A DNA stretch of 64,000 nucleotides, taken from Pseudomonas sp. EpS/L25. Its GTDB lineage: Bacteria > Pseudomonadota > Gammaproteobacteria > Pseudomonadales > Pseudomonadaceae. The notes under the pieces are model-generated. The model saw nothing but the letters and a program-made list of their open reading frames with translations, did no database searches and was not told the DNA's origin. The stretch is from NCBI RefSeq assembly GCF_001512295.1, contig NZ_LNUP01000002.1:462027-526026 (forward strand), given 5' to 3'. Of this stretch, positions 1-13,011 are shown piece by piece; position 1 is the stretch's first letter, and each line of letters opens with the position of its first letter. The translations under genes were made by a program, and so were the position numbers.

Positions 1-864
1 AGCGGCAGCTTCACCCGCGCTGCCGAGCGACTCGGGTGCAGCAAGGGGCAATTGTCGAAGCGCATCCGGGCGCTGGAGTCGCGTCTGGAAACCACCCTGT
101 TGCACCGCACTACCCGCCGGCTCGATCCCACCACGGCTGGCCGGGCACTCTTGCCCGAAGCCCAGGCCCTGGTACGGCAACGCGAACGGGCGCTGCAGAG
201 CGTGGCCCGGCTGCGCGAGGAGGCGGCTGGGCAGGTCCGCCTGACGGTGCCGGTGTCCCTCGGCTATACCTTCTTCGAGGTGCTGCTGGCCTGCCGCGCC
301 GCCCACCCCGCCATCCAGCTGGACCTGGTGCTGGACAACGGCTATCGCGACCTGGTGGCGGAGGGATTCGACCTGGCCATCCGCGCGCGGGTGGAGCCGG
401 ACGAGCGCCTGGTGGCCCGTCCGCTGTTCGCCATGCAGGAGGTGACCTGTGCCGCGCCCGCGTATCTGCAGGATCGCCCGTCACCGGACAGGCCCGAGGT
501 GCTGCTCGAGCACCGCTGCCTGGTGAACAACCACTATGTCGAGGGCGATGTCTGGCTCTATCACCGGGAACATCGACTCAGCCGTGTCCAGGTGGCGCCC
601 AGCCTGGCCTGCAACCACTACAGCCTGCTCAAGCAGGCGGCGCTGGCGGGGCAGGGCATCGCCCGGCTGCCGTCCTTCATGGTCCACGAGGAATTGGCCA
701 GCGGGGCGCTGGTCTGGCTGCTCAAGGAGTGGCGCACGCCCAGCCAGCCGCTGTTCCTGGTGCATCCCTACCAGAGCGGATTGCCCAGGCGCACGCGGGT
801 GGTGGCAGAGGCGCTGAGCGACTGGTTCGAGCGCAGTCGGCAACGGCTGGAGGCCTTGGGCTGA
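1..864 (+). CDS. LysR-family transcriptional regulator, 5' truncated by window
   Basis: The frame is open from the first base, so the start lies outside the window; 287 residues remain. It opens inside the winged helix-turn-helix (FTRAAERLGCSKGQLSK), followed by the linker helix and LHRTTRRLDPTTAGRALL, typical of the LysR N-terminus. The rest is a periplasmic-binding-protein-like effector domain. The LHRTTRR form is common in the AaeR/DmlR-like subgroup. It converges on the liv operon, from which it is separated by a REP-like hairpin. The regulated gene would be expected upstream of the window. The family is clear; the effector is unknown. Confidence 0.93.
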   Translation, partial: SGSFTRAAERLGCSKGQLSKRIRALESRLETTLLHRTTRRLDPTTAGRALLPEAQALVRQRERALQSVARLREEAAGQVRLTVPVSLGYTFFEVLLACRAAHPAIQLDLVLDNGYRDLVAEGFDLAIRARVEPDERLVARPLFAMQEVTCAAPAYLQDRPSPDRPEVLLEHRCLVNNHYVEGDVWLYHREHRLSRVQVAPSLACNHYSLLKQAALAGQGIARLPSFMVHEELASGALVWLLKEWRTPSQPLFLVHPYQSGLPRRTRVVAEALSDWFERSRQRLEALG

Positions 865-919
865 GGGCGCTATCGCGGCCATGGCGGTGCGCCGATAAGG
901 TCGCTTCCTCCCTATGCAT

Positions 920-985
920 TATCGCGGCCATGGGCCGCTCCTACGGGGGGATCGATACCTGTAGGAGCGGCCCATGGCCGCGATA
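920..985. repeat. REP-like palindromic repeat
   Basis: Two perfectly complementary 25-base arms (920-944 and 961-985) flank a 16-base loop. The core is GTAGGAGCGGCCCATGGCC plus GCGATA. A partial copy lies just before it (about 870-892), and relatives occur at 34324-34388 and 34514-34540. It sits between the convergent ends of the LysR gene and livF, so it may also end both transcripts. Confidence 0.85.
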
Positions 986-1028
986 GAACAGAGTAGCGGC
1001 ACAACAGGAGCGACCGCGATGCGCAGGC

Positions 1029-1730
1029 TCAACCGCCCAGGTAGGCCTTGCGCACGTCCGGGTTGGCCAGCAGCTCGGCGCCGCTGTCCTGCATGACGAT
1101 CCGCCCGTTCTCCAGCACGTAGCCGCGGTCGGCCAGCTTGAGCGCCTGGTTGGCGTTCTGCTCGACCAGGAACACCGTCACCCCATCCTGGCGCAGTTGC
1201 TCGATGATCTCGAAGATCTGCTGGATGATGATGGGCGCCAGGCCCAGCGACGGTTCGTCGAGCAGCAGCAGGCGCGGCTCGCTCATCATCGCGCGGCCGA
1301 TGGCGAGCATCTGCTGCTCGCCGCCGGACATGGTGCCGGCGCGCTGCGCGTAGCGCTCCTTGAGCCGTGGGAAGAGGCCGAGGACCTTGTCCAGCTGGCG
1401 GTCATAGGCGTGCTTGTCGGTGAAGAAGCCGCCCATGGCCAGGTTCTCTTCCACGGTCAGGCGGGCGAATACCCGGCGGCCTTCCGGCACCACGGCGATG
1501 CCCTTGCGCATGATCTGCGCGGTTTCCTGGCCGACCAGTTCCTCGCCTTCGTAGCGGATGCTGCCGCCGTGGGCGCGCGGGGAGCCACAGAGGGTCATCA
1601 ACAGGGTGGACTTGCCGGCGCCGTTGGCACCGATCAGGGTGACGATCTCGCCCCGGTTCACCTGCACGCTGACGCCGTGCAGGGCCTGGATCTTGCCGTA
1701 GAAGGTGGAGACGTTGTCGAACTGCAGCAT
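1029..1730 (-). CDS. livF: Branched-chain amino acid ABC transporter, ATP-binding protein LivF
   Basis: Cytoplasmic ATPase of the high-affinity leucine/isoleucine/valine importer, 233 residues. Visible motifs are MLQFDNVSTFYGKIQALHGV at the N-terminus, Walker A GANGAGKST, signature SGGEQQMLAIGRAM and Walker B LLLLDEPSLGLAP, all typical of LivF. An in-frame ATG four codons upstream (1742) overlaps the livG stop, but the ATG at 1730 has GGAG six bases before it and matches the usual N-terminus, so it is preferred. Last gene of livKHMGF. Confidence 0.95.
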   Translation of the reverse strand: MLQFDNVSTFYGKIQALHGVSVQVNRGEIVTLIGANGAGKSTLLMTLCGSPRAHGGSIRYEGEELVGQETAQIMRKGIAVVPEGRRVFARLTVEENLAMGGFFTDKHAYDRQLDKVLGLFPRLKERYAQRAGTMSGGEQQMLAIGRAMMSEPRLLLLDEPSLGLAPIIIQQIFEIIEQLRQDGVTVFLVEQNANQALKLADRGYVLENGRIVMQDSGAELLANPDVRKAYLGG

Positions 1731-1741
1731 GGAGGTCTCCA

Positions 1742-2505
1742 TCAGGATTCGCCCAGGTAGGCCTTGATCACGTCGGGGTTGTTGCGGATCTGCTCCGGCG
1801 TCCCGTCGGCCAGGGGGGTACCCTGGTTGATCACCACGATGTGGTCGGAAATGCTCATCACCAGGTGCATGTCGTGCTCGATCAAGAGCACGGTCACGCC
1901 GTGGTCGGCGCGCAGCAGGGCGATGAGCGCCTTGAGGTCCTCGGTCTCGCGCGGGTTGAGGCCGGCGGCCGGCTCGTCGAGCATGAGGATCTGCGGGCGG
2001 GTCATCATGCAGCGGGCGATTTCCAGGCGTCGCTGCTGGCCGTAGGCGAGGTTGCCGGCGTTACGGTTGGCGAACTCGCTGAGGTTGACCTGCTCCAGCC
2101 AGAAACGCGCGTATTCCATGGCCTCGGCTTCGCTCTTGCGGAAGGCCGGGGTCTTGAACAGGCCGGCCAGGAAGCCGGTGTTGAGGTGACGGTGCTGGGC
2201 GACCAGCAGGTTTTCCACCGCGGTCATTTCCTTGAACAGGAGGACGTTCTGGAAGGTACGCACCACGCCCTTGCGGGCGATCCGGTGGCCTGGCAGGCCC
2301 TGGATGGCCTCGCCGTTCAGCAGGATCTCACCGCCGGTGGGGCGGTAGAAGCCGGTCAGGCAGTTGAATACCGTGGTCTTGCCGGCGCCGTTGGGACCGA
2401 TCAGCGAGACCACCTGGCCCTGTTCCACGCGGATGTTGACGCCGTTGACGGCCAGCAGGCCGCCGAACCTCATGGACAGGCCGGTGACGTCGAGAAGGGC
2501 TTGGC

Positions 2506-2509
<4 letters not shown>
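1742..2509 (-). CDS. livG: Branched-chain amino acid ABC transporter, ATP-binding protein LivG
   Basis: Second ATPase of the Liv importer, 255 residues, the usual length. It carries Walker [10 protein letters not shown], the LivG-typical [12 protein letters not shown], signature [13 protein letters not shown] and Walker [14 protein letters not shown]. Its start overlaps the end of livM by four bases (2506-2509), so translation is probably coupled. LivG and LivF form the ATPase heterodimer that powers LivH/LivM. Confidence 0.96.
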
Positions 2510-4682
<2,173 letters not shown>

Positions 4683-4751
4683 GGGTGTCTCCAGGGGACC
4701 GATGAGCACTTCTGGTGCAGGTCCCAGGCCTCGGGTGGAGGCGGATAAACG

Positions 4752-4781
4752 AAGCCCACTGCCGGTAATGGCAGTGGGCTT
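4752..4781 (-). terminator. Hairpin between livK and livHMGF (attenuator-like)
   Basis: AAGCCCACTGCC and its exact complement form a 12-bp stem with a 6-base loop. On the minus strand it is followed by only a short T-rich stretch (CGTTTATCC). It lies 18 bases past the livK stop and probably gives partial termination or 3' protection, so that the binding protein is made in excess over the membrane components. Confidence 0.75.
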
Positions 4782-4799
4782 TGGTCTTGCAGGCAGGGC

Positions 4800-5921
4800 T
4801 TACTTGGCTTCGGTCTTGGTGCCGTCGGCGTGCCATTCGTAGACCACGAACTCGAAGTTCTTCAGGTCGCCTTTCTCGTCGAACGCCAGTTCGCCGGTGG
4901 GGGTGTTGAAGGTGTTGCTGCGCAGCGCCTTGGCCACGTCCTCGGGCTTCTCGTCGCCGGCCTTCTCGATGCCTTCGGCGATGACCTGCACGGCGGCGTA
5001 GGAGGGGAACACGAAGGGACCGCTCGGATCCTGCTTCTTGTCCTTGAACGCCTGCACCAGGGCCTGGTTCTTGGGATCCTGGTCGAAGGAGCGCGGCAGG
5101 GTGACCAGCAGGCCTTCGGAAGCCTTGCCGGCGATGGCGGAAATGGAGCTGTTGCCCACACCTTCCGGACCCATGAACTTGGCGGTCAGGCCCTTCTCGG
5201 CGGCCTGGCGCAGGATCAGGCCCAGCTCGGGGTGGTAGCCGCCGTAGTAGACGAAGTCCACGTTGGCCTGCTTGAGCTTGGCGATCAGCGAGGAGAAGTC
5301 CTTGTCGCCGGAGTTGATGCCTTCGAACACGGCGACCTTGACGCCCGCCTTGTCCAGGGTCTGCTTGACCGCGGTGGCGATGCCTTCGCCGTACTGCTGC
5401 TTGTCGTGGATGACGGCGACAATCTTCGGCTTGACGTGCTCGACGATGAACTTGCCGGCGGTCGGGCCCTGCATGTTGTCCAGGCCGATGGTGCGGAAGA
5501 TCAGCTTGTAGCCACGGTTGGTGATGTCGGGGCTGGTGGCCGCCGGGGTCACCATCAGGATGCCTTCGTCCTCGTAGATGTCGGACGCGGGCTGAGTGGA
5601 GCTGGAGCAGAGGTGACCGACGACGAACTTGACGCCATCGTTGACGATCTTGTTGGCAACCGCCACGGCCTGCTTGGGATCGCAGGCGTCGTCGTAGACC
5701 ACGCCTTCGAGCTGCTTGCCCTTGACGCCACCGGCCTTGTTGATCTGCTCGATGGCCATCTGGGCACCGATGAACTCCATGTCACCGTACTGGGCGACCG
5801 GACCGGTCTTGGGGCCGGCCAGGCCAATCTTCAGGGTGTCGGCTGCCAGGGTGTGGCTGGCCATGCCGGCGAGGGCCAGGGCCGCGACCAGGCGGGAGAA
5901 ACGCAGAGTTGCCTTTTTCAT
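4800..5921 (-). CDS. livK: Branched-chain amino acid ABC transporter, periplasmic binding protein LivK/LivJ type
   Basis: Periplasmic substrate-binding protein of the Liv importer, 373 residues. A signal peptide is visible ([16 protein letters not shown], cleavage before ADTLKIG). The mature part has the type I periplasmic-binding fold seen in LivJ/LivK, including [18 protein letters not shown] and the [20 protein letters not shown] ligand-binding region. GGAG lies seven bases before the ATG. First gene of the operon; the promoter must lie between 5922 and the divergent DUF2288 gene. Confidence 0.95.
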   Translation of the reverse strand: MKKATLRFSRLVAALALAGMASHTLAADTLKIGLAGPKTGPVAQYGDMEFIGAQMAIEQINKAGGVKGKQLEGVVYDDACDPKQAVAVANKIVNDGVKFVVGHLCSSSTQPASDIYEDEGILMVTPAATSPDITNRGYKLIFRTIGLDNMQGPTAGKFIVEHVKPKIVAVIHDKQQYGEGIATAVKQTLDKAGVKVAVFEGINSGDKDFSSLIAKLKQANVDFVYYGGYHPELGLILRQAAEKGLTAKFMGPEGVGNSSISAIAGKASEGLLVTLPRSFDQDPKNQALVQAFKDKKQDPSGPFVFPSYAAVQVIAEGIEKAGDEKPEDVAKALRSNTFNTPTGELAFDEKGDLKNFEFVVYEWHADGTKTEAK

Positions 5922-6134
5922 GAGTGCTCCACTCGGAATGCTTTTTTAATGAGGCAGATGGACGCGAAAGTGTGCCGATTTTGTTCGTTATGACGCGCTG
6001 CGCAGTTTAATCACCGGGCGTTCCTCTTGGAAAGCTGGCCATGACAACTCGTCGGTTACGGATGCCGCGTGTCCGGGCGCTCGGCAAGTGGGGAGGGGGC
6101 CGGTAGAATCCGCCCTTTTCGCGAGACCCGCACC

Positions 6135-6452
6135 ATGACCGATCACGCCACGCTCTACGCCACCCTGCTCGGGCAGACCGCCGCCATCGGCTGGGAAGAA
6201 TTGCAACCGCATTTTGCAAGGGGCGTGCTGCTGGAGGTGGCGCCGGAGCTGGACCTGATCGAGGCGGCCATCGCCGTGACCCGGGACGATGCCGCCCGTG
6301 TCGGGGCCTGGCTGCAAGCCGGGCAACTGGCCAAGGTCGACGAAGCCCGGGCCCTGCGCCGGCTGGAAGCGCCCGAGGTGGCGCTGTGGGCGGTGGTGGT
6401 GGCGCCCTGGGTGCTGATGCAGGAACGTCCGGCCGCGCGCGCGACGGACTAG
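6135..6452 (+). CDS. DUF2288 family protein
   Basis: Small soluble protein of 105 residues starting MTDHATLYATLLGQTA. Matches the DUF2288 pattern common in gamma-proteobacteria: an N-terminal WEELQPHFARGVLLEV, a middle DDAARVGAWLQAGQLAKV and a C-terminal ALWAVVVAPWVLMQERP. No catalytic residues are evident and the family has no assigned function. Divergent from livK and convergent with the aldo/keto reductase. Confidence 0.85.
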   Translation: MTDHATLYATLLGQTAAIGWEELQPHFARGVLLEVAPELDLIEAAIAVTRDDAARVGAWLQAGQLAKVDEARALRRLEAPEVALWAVVVAPWVLMQERPAARATD

Positions 6453-6457
6453 GAAGA

Positions 6458-6484
6458 CCCCCGCCCGCACGAGGCGGGCGGGGG
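6458..6484. terminator. Bidirectional terminator-like hairpin
   Basis: CCCCCGCCCGC and its exact complement form an 11-bp stem with a 5-base loop, placed between the convergent ends of the DUF2288 gene and the aldo/keto reductase. There is no clear U-tract on either strand, so the assignment rests on the very stable stem and its position. Confidence 0.6.
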
Positions 6485-6499
6485 GATGACGGGCGGCGC

Positions 6500-7486
6500 T
6501 CAGCGCTCGCTGTCGAGGTCGCGCAACTGGTGCTCGCCGTAGCGATCGCCGGCCACCGCGCCTGGCGGCAGCAGTCGTTCCAGTTCGGCGCGGTCCGCTG
6601 CGTCGAGGGTCACCTCCTGCGCGCCGAGGGATCCGGCGAGCTGGTCGCGCCGCCGGGCACCGACCAAGGGCACGATATCCTCGCCCTGGGCGGCGACCCA
6701 GGCTATCGCCAGCCGGGCGGGCGTGGTGCCCCGGGCTTCGGCGAAGCGGCGCAGCTCCGCCACCAGTGCCAGGTTGTGCTCGACGTTACCCGGCTGGAAG
6801 CGCGGGCTGTGGCCGCGGAAGTCGCTGCCGCCGGCGGGCTGGCGCCAGTGACCGCTGAGCAGACCGCGGGACAGCACGCCATAGGCGGTGATGCCGATGC
6901 CCAGGTCGCGACAGGTCGGCAGGATCTCGGCTTCGATGCCGCGCGAGACCAGCGAGTACTCGATCTGCAGGTCGCACACCGGATGCACCGCGGCCGCACG
7001 CTTCAGGGTCTCCGCGCCCACCTCCGACAGGCCGATGTGGCGCACGTAGCCGGCCTGCACCAGCTCGGCAAGGGCGCCCATGGTGTCCTCGATGGGTACC
7101 TGGCGATCCAGCCGCGCCGGGCGATAGATGTCGATGTGGTCCACGCCGAGGCGCTTGAGGCTGTAGGCGACGAAATTCTTGATCGCCGCGGGGCGGGTGT
7201 CATAGCCCAGCCAGTCGCCACCCGGCCCACGCAGGGCGCCGAACTTGACGCTGATCAGGGCCCTGTCGCGGCGACCGTGCAGGGCTTCGCCCAGCAGCAG
7301 CTCGTTGTGGCCCATGCCATAGAAGTCCCCGGTGTCGAACAGGGTGACGCCCTGCTCCAGGGCGGCGTGGACGGTGGCGATGGCCTCGCCGCGATCGGCG
7401 GGACCATAGAGGTCGGACATGCCCATGCAGCCCAGACCGAGGGTCGATACCTGCGGGCCCTGGCGGCCCAGACGACGCTGTTGCAT
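6500..7486 (-). CDS. Aldo/keto reductase
   Basis: NADPH-dependent oxidoreductase, 328 residues. It begins MQQRRLGRQGPQVSTLGLGCMGMS, typical of the AKR13/YajO-like branch. Catalytic tetrad positions are visible in DTGDFYGMGHNE (Asp, Tyr), LISVKFG (Lys) and DIYRPARLDRQVP, where the usual histidine of YQHR is replaced by Pro-Ala. The start has AGGAGG eight bases upstream. It diverges from a LysR gene 111 bases away, which is the likely regulator. The substrate is not predictable. Confidence 0.92.
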   Translation of the reverse strand: MQQRRLGRQGPQVSTLGLGCMGMSDLYGPADRGEAIATVHAALEQGVTLFDTGDFYGMGHNELLLGEALHGRRDRALISVKFGALRGPGGDWLGYDTRPAAIKNFVAYSLKRLGVDHIDIYRPARLDRQVPIEDTMGALAELVQAGYVRHIGLSEVGAETLKRAAAVHPVCDLQIEYSLVSRGIEAEILPTCRDLGIGITAYGVLSRGLLSGHWRQPAGGSDFRGHSPRFQPGNVEHNLALVAELRRFAEARGTTPARLAIAWVAAQGEDIVPLVGARRRDQLAGSLGAQEVTLDAADRAELERLLPPGAVAGDRYGEHQLRDLDSER

Positions 7487-7560
7487 GAGGGATTCCTCCT
7501 GAAGTGACTGAGACCCCACTCTAGCTGTGGAGGCGCCGTGCGATAATCCGGCTTCGACAC

Positions 7561-7571
7561 AACAGCCTGTT
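7561..7571. promoter_or_regulatory. Small palindrome in divergent aldo/keto reductase-LysR intergenic region
   Basis: AACAGCCTGTT is a perfect interrupted palindrome lying between the two divergent starts. LysR proteins usually bind such sites near divergent promoters. The site is short and could be chance. Confidence 0.3.
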
Positions 7572-7597
7572 CGCCTTTTCGTACAATGGGTGGCGTG

Positions 7598-8485
7598 ATG
7601 AATCTGGACGATCTGGCGGCCTTCGCTGCCGTGGCCGAAGCCCGCAGCTTTCGCGGTGCGGCCTATGCCCGCGGGGTGGCGGCCTCTTCCCTGAGCGACG
7701 CCGTGCGCCGGCTGGAGCGGGAACTGGACGTCCGCCTGCTGCACCGCACCACCCGCAGCGTGACGCCCACCGATGCCGGCCAACGACTGCTGCAACGCCT
7801 GACCCCGGCGCTACGCGAGGTGCAGGGGGCGCTGGATGCCATCAACGCCGAGGGCGAGAGTCCGGTCGGTACCCTGAGGCTCAATGTGCCCACCATCGTC
7901 GCCCGGGTACTCCTGCCGCCGCTGATCGGCCCCTTCCTCGCCAGCCATCCGGGCATTCGCCTGGAAGTGGTGGCCGATGACCGGCTGATCGATGTGCTCG
8001 CCGCCGGTTTCGATGCCGGCGTGCGCTACGACGAGCATCTGGAGGCCGACATGATCAGTGTGCGGCTGGGCCCGGCCACCCAGAGATTCGTCGTGGCCGC
8101 CACCCCCGACTACCTGGCGCGCCATGGTTTGCCGGCGCATCCCGCCGACCTGGTCCGGCACTCCTGCATCGGCCATCGCTTCGCCAGCGGGCTGGTGGCG
8201 CAATGGAGTTTCGAGCGCGGCAGCGAGGTGATCAACATTCAGCCGGGCAGTCGCCTGCTGGCCTCGGCGCTGGATCTGGAGCTGCAGGCCGCCCTCGAGG
8301 GCGTCGGCCTGATCTGTTCCTTCGCCGACTATCTGGCCGAGCCCCTGGCCGATGGACGGTTGGTGGAGGTCCTGGCGGACTGGTCCACTCCCTTTCCCGG
8401 TCCGCGGCTCTACTATGCGGATCGCCGCCAGCCGCCGGCGCCCCTGCGGGCCTTCGTGGCCTTTCTGCGCGAGCGCAACGGCTAG
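7598..8485 (+). CDS. LysR-family transcriptional regulator, divergent from aldo/keto reductase
   Basis: 295 residues starting MNLDDLAAFAAVAEARSFRG; the winged helix-turn-helix spans residues 1-60 (ARGVAASSLSDAVRRLE) followed by LHRTTRSVTPTDAGQRLL. The C-terminal part is the effector domain. An ATG four codons upstream (7586) is possible, but GGGTGG lies closer to the ATG at 7598. By position it most likely controls the divergent aldo/keto reductase. Confidence 0.93.
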   Translation: MNLDDLAAFAAVAEARSFRGAAYARGVAASSLSDAVRRLERELDVRLLHRTTRSVTPTDAGQRLLQRLTPALREVQGALDAINAEGESPVGTLRLNVPTIVARVLLPPLIGPFLASHPGIRLEVVADDRLIDVLAAGFDAGVRYDEHLEADMISVRLGPATQRFVVAATPDYLARHGLPAHPADLVRHSCIGHRFASGLVAQWSFERGSEVINIQPGSRLLASALDLELQAALEGVGLICSFADYLAEPLADGRLVEVLADWSTPFPGPRLYYADRRQPPAPLRAFVAFLRERNG

Positions 8486-8574
8486 GCGTCACCGCCGGGC
8501 GCCGCTACCCTTGGGGCCTGCCCGCCGTTCGGAGCCGCCATGACGTTCCCGTTTTCCCGCCCGGTACCCCGCCC

Positions 8575-10488
<1,914 letters not shown>

Positions 10489-10497
10489 CGCTACAGA

Positions 10498-10593
10498 GGA
10501 AGGCAATCACGCCCGGTGGCGTGGCCGGGCTTCAAACCCGGTTGGGGACGGCAGCCGTTCCCGGGTGGGTTCGACTCCCACTGCCTTCCGCCA
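10498..10593 (+). tRNA. selC: Selenocysteine tRNA (anticodon UCA)
   Basis: 96 bases including an encoded CCA end. The acceptor stem is 8 bp (GGAAGGCA with TGCCTTCC), longer than in ordinary tRNAs. The anticodon loop is CTTCAAA with anticodon TCA, the variable arm is long and paired (about 10541-10560), and the T-loop is GGTTCGACTCC. These are the hallmarks of tRNA(Sec), and selB lies directly upstream. Confidence 0.97.
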
Positions 10594-10714
10594 CTTCTGG
10601 CATGGGCCGCCCTGGCCCGCGCTACGCCTTGCAAATCTGCAAGGGGCGTTTCGCGATTACCGCTCAGACCGGCTGGCCATTGGCCTTATGCTGGGGCCGT
10701 TGTCCTGCCCTAGA

Positions 10715-10728
10715 GCGTTTGCAAACGC
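10715..10728. promoter_or_regulatory. Perfect 14-bp palindrome upstream of symporter operon
   Basis: GCGTTTGCAAACGC reads the same on both strands and lies 64 bases before the DUF485 start, in the only gap between selC and the symporter operon. It resembles a dimeric repressor or activator operator. No cognate regulator is recognisable. Confidence 0.4.
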
Positions 10729-10792
10729 CATCGTGGTCTGGTCGCTCGCGGCCCTTACCCCCTGCCGTCCTTCGTCGTCTGGAGTACGGATC

Positions 10793-11116
10793 ATGTCCAT
10801 CCCTTCCGCTATCCCCTGGGAACTCATCAGCCGTGACACGGAGTTCGTCGCTACCACGCGTGCCAAGGCGCGACTGGTCACGGCGCTCCTGGTGATCGCG
10901 GCCCTGTACTACTTCGCCTTGCCGCTGGGCGCCTCGCTGCTCAAGCCGCTGTTCCAGCACAGCCTGGTGGGCGAGCTGAATGTCGGCCTGGTCTTCGCAC
11001 TGTCGCAGTATCCCGTGGGCGGCCTGCTGGCGCTGGCCTACCTGCGCGGTACCCGCACCCTCGACGCCCGCTTGCAGGCAGTTCGCCAGCGTTATCTACC
11101 GGAGGTGGCACCATGA
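10793..11116 (+). CDS. DUF485 membrane protein, symporter partner
   Basis: 107 residues with two hydrophobic segments (VTALLVIAALYYFALPLGAS and VGLVFALSQYPVGGLLALAY). DUF485 proteins such as E. coli YjcH are encoded directly before actP-type acetate permeases. Here the stop overlaps the symporter start by four bases (11113-11116), so the two are translationally coupled. GGAG lies upstream of the ATG. The exact role of the small protein is unknown. Confidence 0.9.
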   Translation: MSIPSAIPWELISRDTEFVATTRAKARLVTALLVIAALYYFALPLGASLLKPLFQHSLVGELNVGLVFALSQYPVGGLLALAYLRGTRTLDARLQAVRQRYLPEVAP

Positions 11117-12957
11117 GTCGTCATCCCCTTGGCGCCGGGGTGGTGCTATTGGCGCTCTGGGCACTGGCACCTTCGGCCTCGGCTGCCGACGCCGTGGTAA
11201 GCGCGGACTATCGCACCCTGACCTTCAGCGTCTTCGGCGCCATCCTGTTGCTGACGCTACTGGTCACCGCCTGGGCGGCGCGCCAGAATCGTTCGGCGAG
11301 CGCCTTCTATACCGCCGGCGGCGGGATCAGCGGCCGGCAGAACGGCCTGGCCATCGCCGGGGACTACCTGTCCGCGGCGGCCTTCCTCGGCGTCTCGGGG
11401 TTGATCGCTCTCTATGGCTTCGACGGCATCCTCTATGTGGTGGGCTTCTTCGTCGGCTTCGTCCCGGTGCTGTTGCTGGTGGCCGAGCCCTGTCGCAACC
11501 TGGGGCGCTATACCCTGGGTGACGTCCTGGCCTTTCGCAACGGTTTCCGGGCGGCCAAGAGCGCCGGGGCGCTGTCCAGCGTGGTGGTGGCCATCTGTTA
11601 CCTGATCCCCCAGGTGGTGGGCGGTGCGGTGATCATCAAGGCGTTGATCGGGGTGCCTTTCGAGTGGTCGGTGGTGCTGGTCGGGACGCTGATGCTGATC
11701 TACGTGTTCTTCGGCGGCATGCTGGCGACCACCTGGGTGCAGTTGATCAAGGCGGTCTTGCTGATCTCCACTTGCTTCCTGCTGGTGACCCTGGCCTGGG
11801 CGCCTTTCGGCTTTCGCATCCCGACCTTTCTTGGCACCCTGGCCGCCGACCCGGCGCTACGCAGCTACCTGGGAGGCCTAGTACCGGGGCAGGAGGGCAC
11901 GCGCGCCTTCTTCGAGCCGGGCCTCTACCTGAAGAATCCCGTGGAGCAATTTTCGCTGGGTCTGGCCCTGGTACTGGGGACTGCCGCCATGCCCCACGTG
12001 CTGATGAGATTCTTTACCGTGAGCGATGCCGAGCGGGCGCGTAGCTCGGTGCTCTGGGCGATGCTGGCCATCGGCGTCTGCCATCTATTCATCATCGGTA
12101 TCGGCTTCGCCGCCGCCTATTACGTCGGCTCGGCGACCATCGCCGGCTTCGACAAGGGCGGCAACCTGGCCGCGCCCCTGCTGGCGCAATTCCTTGGCGG
12201 TGGCGCCGAGAGTCTGCTGGGCAACTTCCTGCTGGCCTTCGTCGCCGCCGTGGCCTTCGCCACCATCGTCGCGGTGGTGGCCGGGCTGGCCCTGGCCGCG
12301 GCCTCGGCGCTGGCCCACGACATCTACGTGGGGGCCGTGCGCGGTGGCCAGGTCAGCGAGCGCGAGCAACTGGTGGCCGCTCGGTTGGCCACTGTGGCGG
12401 TGGGCCTGGTCGCCATCGTGCTGAGCATCCTGGCCAAGGGGCAGAACGTCGCCCATCTGGTGGGGTTGGCCTATGCGGTGGCGGCCTCGGCCAATTTGCC
12501 GGCGCTGTTGCTGACCCTCTACTGGCGGCGCTGCACCACCGCCGGAGTGTTGGCCGGCGTGATCGGCGGCACCCTCGCGGCGGTGGTCCTGGTGTTGGTC
12601 TCGCCGAACATGACCTATCCCCAGGCCGTGCGGGTGGCCGCGGAGCAGCGCGTGGTTCAACTGCAACAGCGGCTGGATGCCTTGCCGGTCGGCGCCGAAC
12701 GCGCCGCCCTGGAAGCCAGCCAGACCCAGGCCCGGCAGACCGTGGCGGGCATCGCCCCGGATGCGACCAGTCTGGTGGGCCTGGCCCAGCCGCTGATCAG
12801 CCTGCGCAATCCGGGGTTGATCTCCATTCCGCTGGGTTTCCTGCTGGTGATCCTGGTGTCACTCCTGCGCCGCGATCCGCTCAGCGAAGGGCGCTGGGCC
12901 GAGATGCTGGTGCGCCAGCACACCGGCCTGGGCATCGACAGCCCGGTCGCCCACTGA
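11113..12957 (+). CDS. Sodium/solute symporter, ActP (cation/acetate) type
   Basis: 614 residues with about 13 membrane segments, of the SSS family. It starts with a hydrophobic leader (VVLLALWALAPSASAADA), as in ActP. Family stretches include AFYTAGGGISGRQNGLAIAGDYLSA written in part as AGDYLSAAAFLG, then AICYLIPQVVGG and AMPHVLMRFFTV. It is about 65 residues longer than E. coli ActP. The excess sits near residues 497-565 as a polar, helix-prone insert (VQLQQRLDALP, ASQTQARQTVAG) between two late membrane helices. Likely substrate: acetate, pyruvate or another short monocarboxylate. Confidence 0.88.
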   Translation: MSRHPLGAGVVLLALWALAPSASAADAVVSADYRTLTFSVFGAILLLTLLVTAWAARQNRSASAFYTAGGGISGRQNGLAIAGDYLSAAAFLGVSGLIALYGFDGILYVVGFFVGFVPVLLLVAEPCRNLGRYTLGDVLAFRNGFRAAKSAGALSSVVVAICYLIPQVVGGAVIIKALIGVPFEWSVVLVGTLMLIYVFFGGMLATTWVQLIKAVLLISTCFLLVTLAWAPFGFRIPTFLGTLAADPALRSYLGGLVPGQEGTRAFFEPGLYLKNPVEQFSLGLALVLGTAAMPHVLMRFFTVSDAERARSSVLWAMLAIGVCHLFIIGIGFAAAYYVGSATIAGFDKGGNLAAPLLAQFLGGGAESLLGNFLLAFVAAVAFATIVAVVAGLALAAASALAHDIYVGAVRGGQVSEREQLVAARLATVAVGLVAIVLSILAKGQNVAHLVGLAYAVAASANLPALLLTLYWRRCTTAGVLAGVIGGTLAAVVLVLVSPNMTYPQAVRVAAEQRVVQLQQRLDALPVGAERAALEASQTQARQTVAGIAPDATSLVGLAQPLISLRNPGLISIPLGFLLVILVSLLRRDPLSEGRWAEMLVRQHTGLGIDSPVAH

Positions 12958-12962
12958 CGCTG

Positions 12963-12984
12963 CCGGGCGACGCGTGTCGCCCGG
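12963..12984. terminator. Hairpin after symporter gene
   Basis: CCGGGCGAC and its complement form a 9-bp stem with a 4-base loop starting six bases after the symporter stop. There is no U-tract. It may limit read-through into the nitrilase gene 28 bases further on. Confidence 0.5.
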
Positions 12985-13011
12985 TCCATTCCTCCCTAGA
13001 AGGGCTCTGCC

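Noticed and set aside
1742-1742. livF start overlapping the livG stop
   Set aside because: The ATG at 1730 has a better-placed GGAG and matches the conserved N-terminus.
10498-10593. Ordinary tRNA or suppressor tRNA reading UGA
   Set aside because: The 8-bp acceptor stem, long paired variable arm and adjacency to selB identify selenocysteine tRNA.
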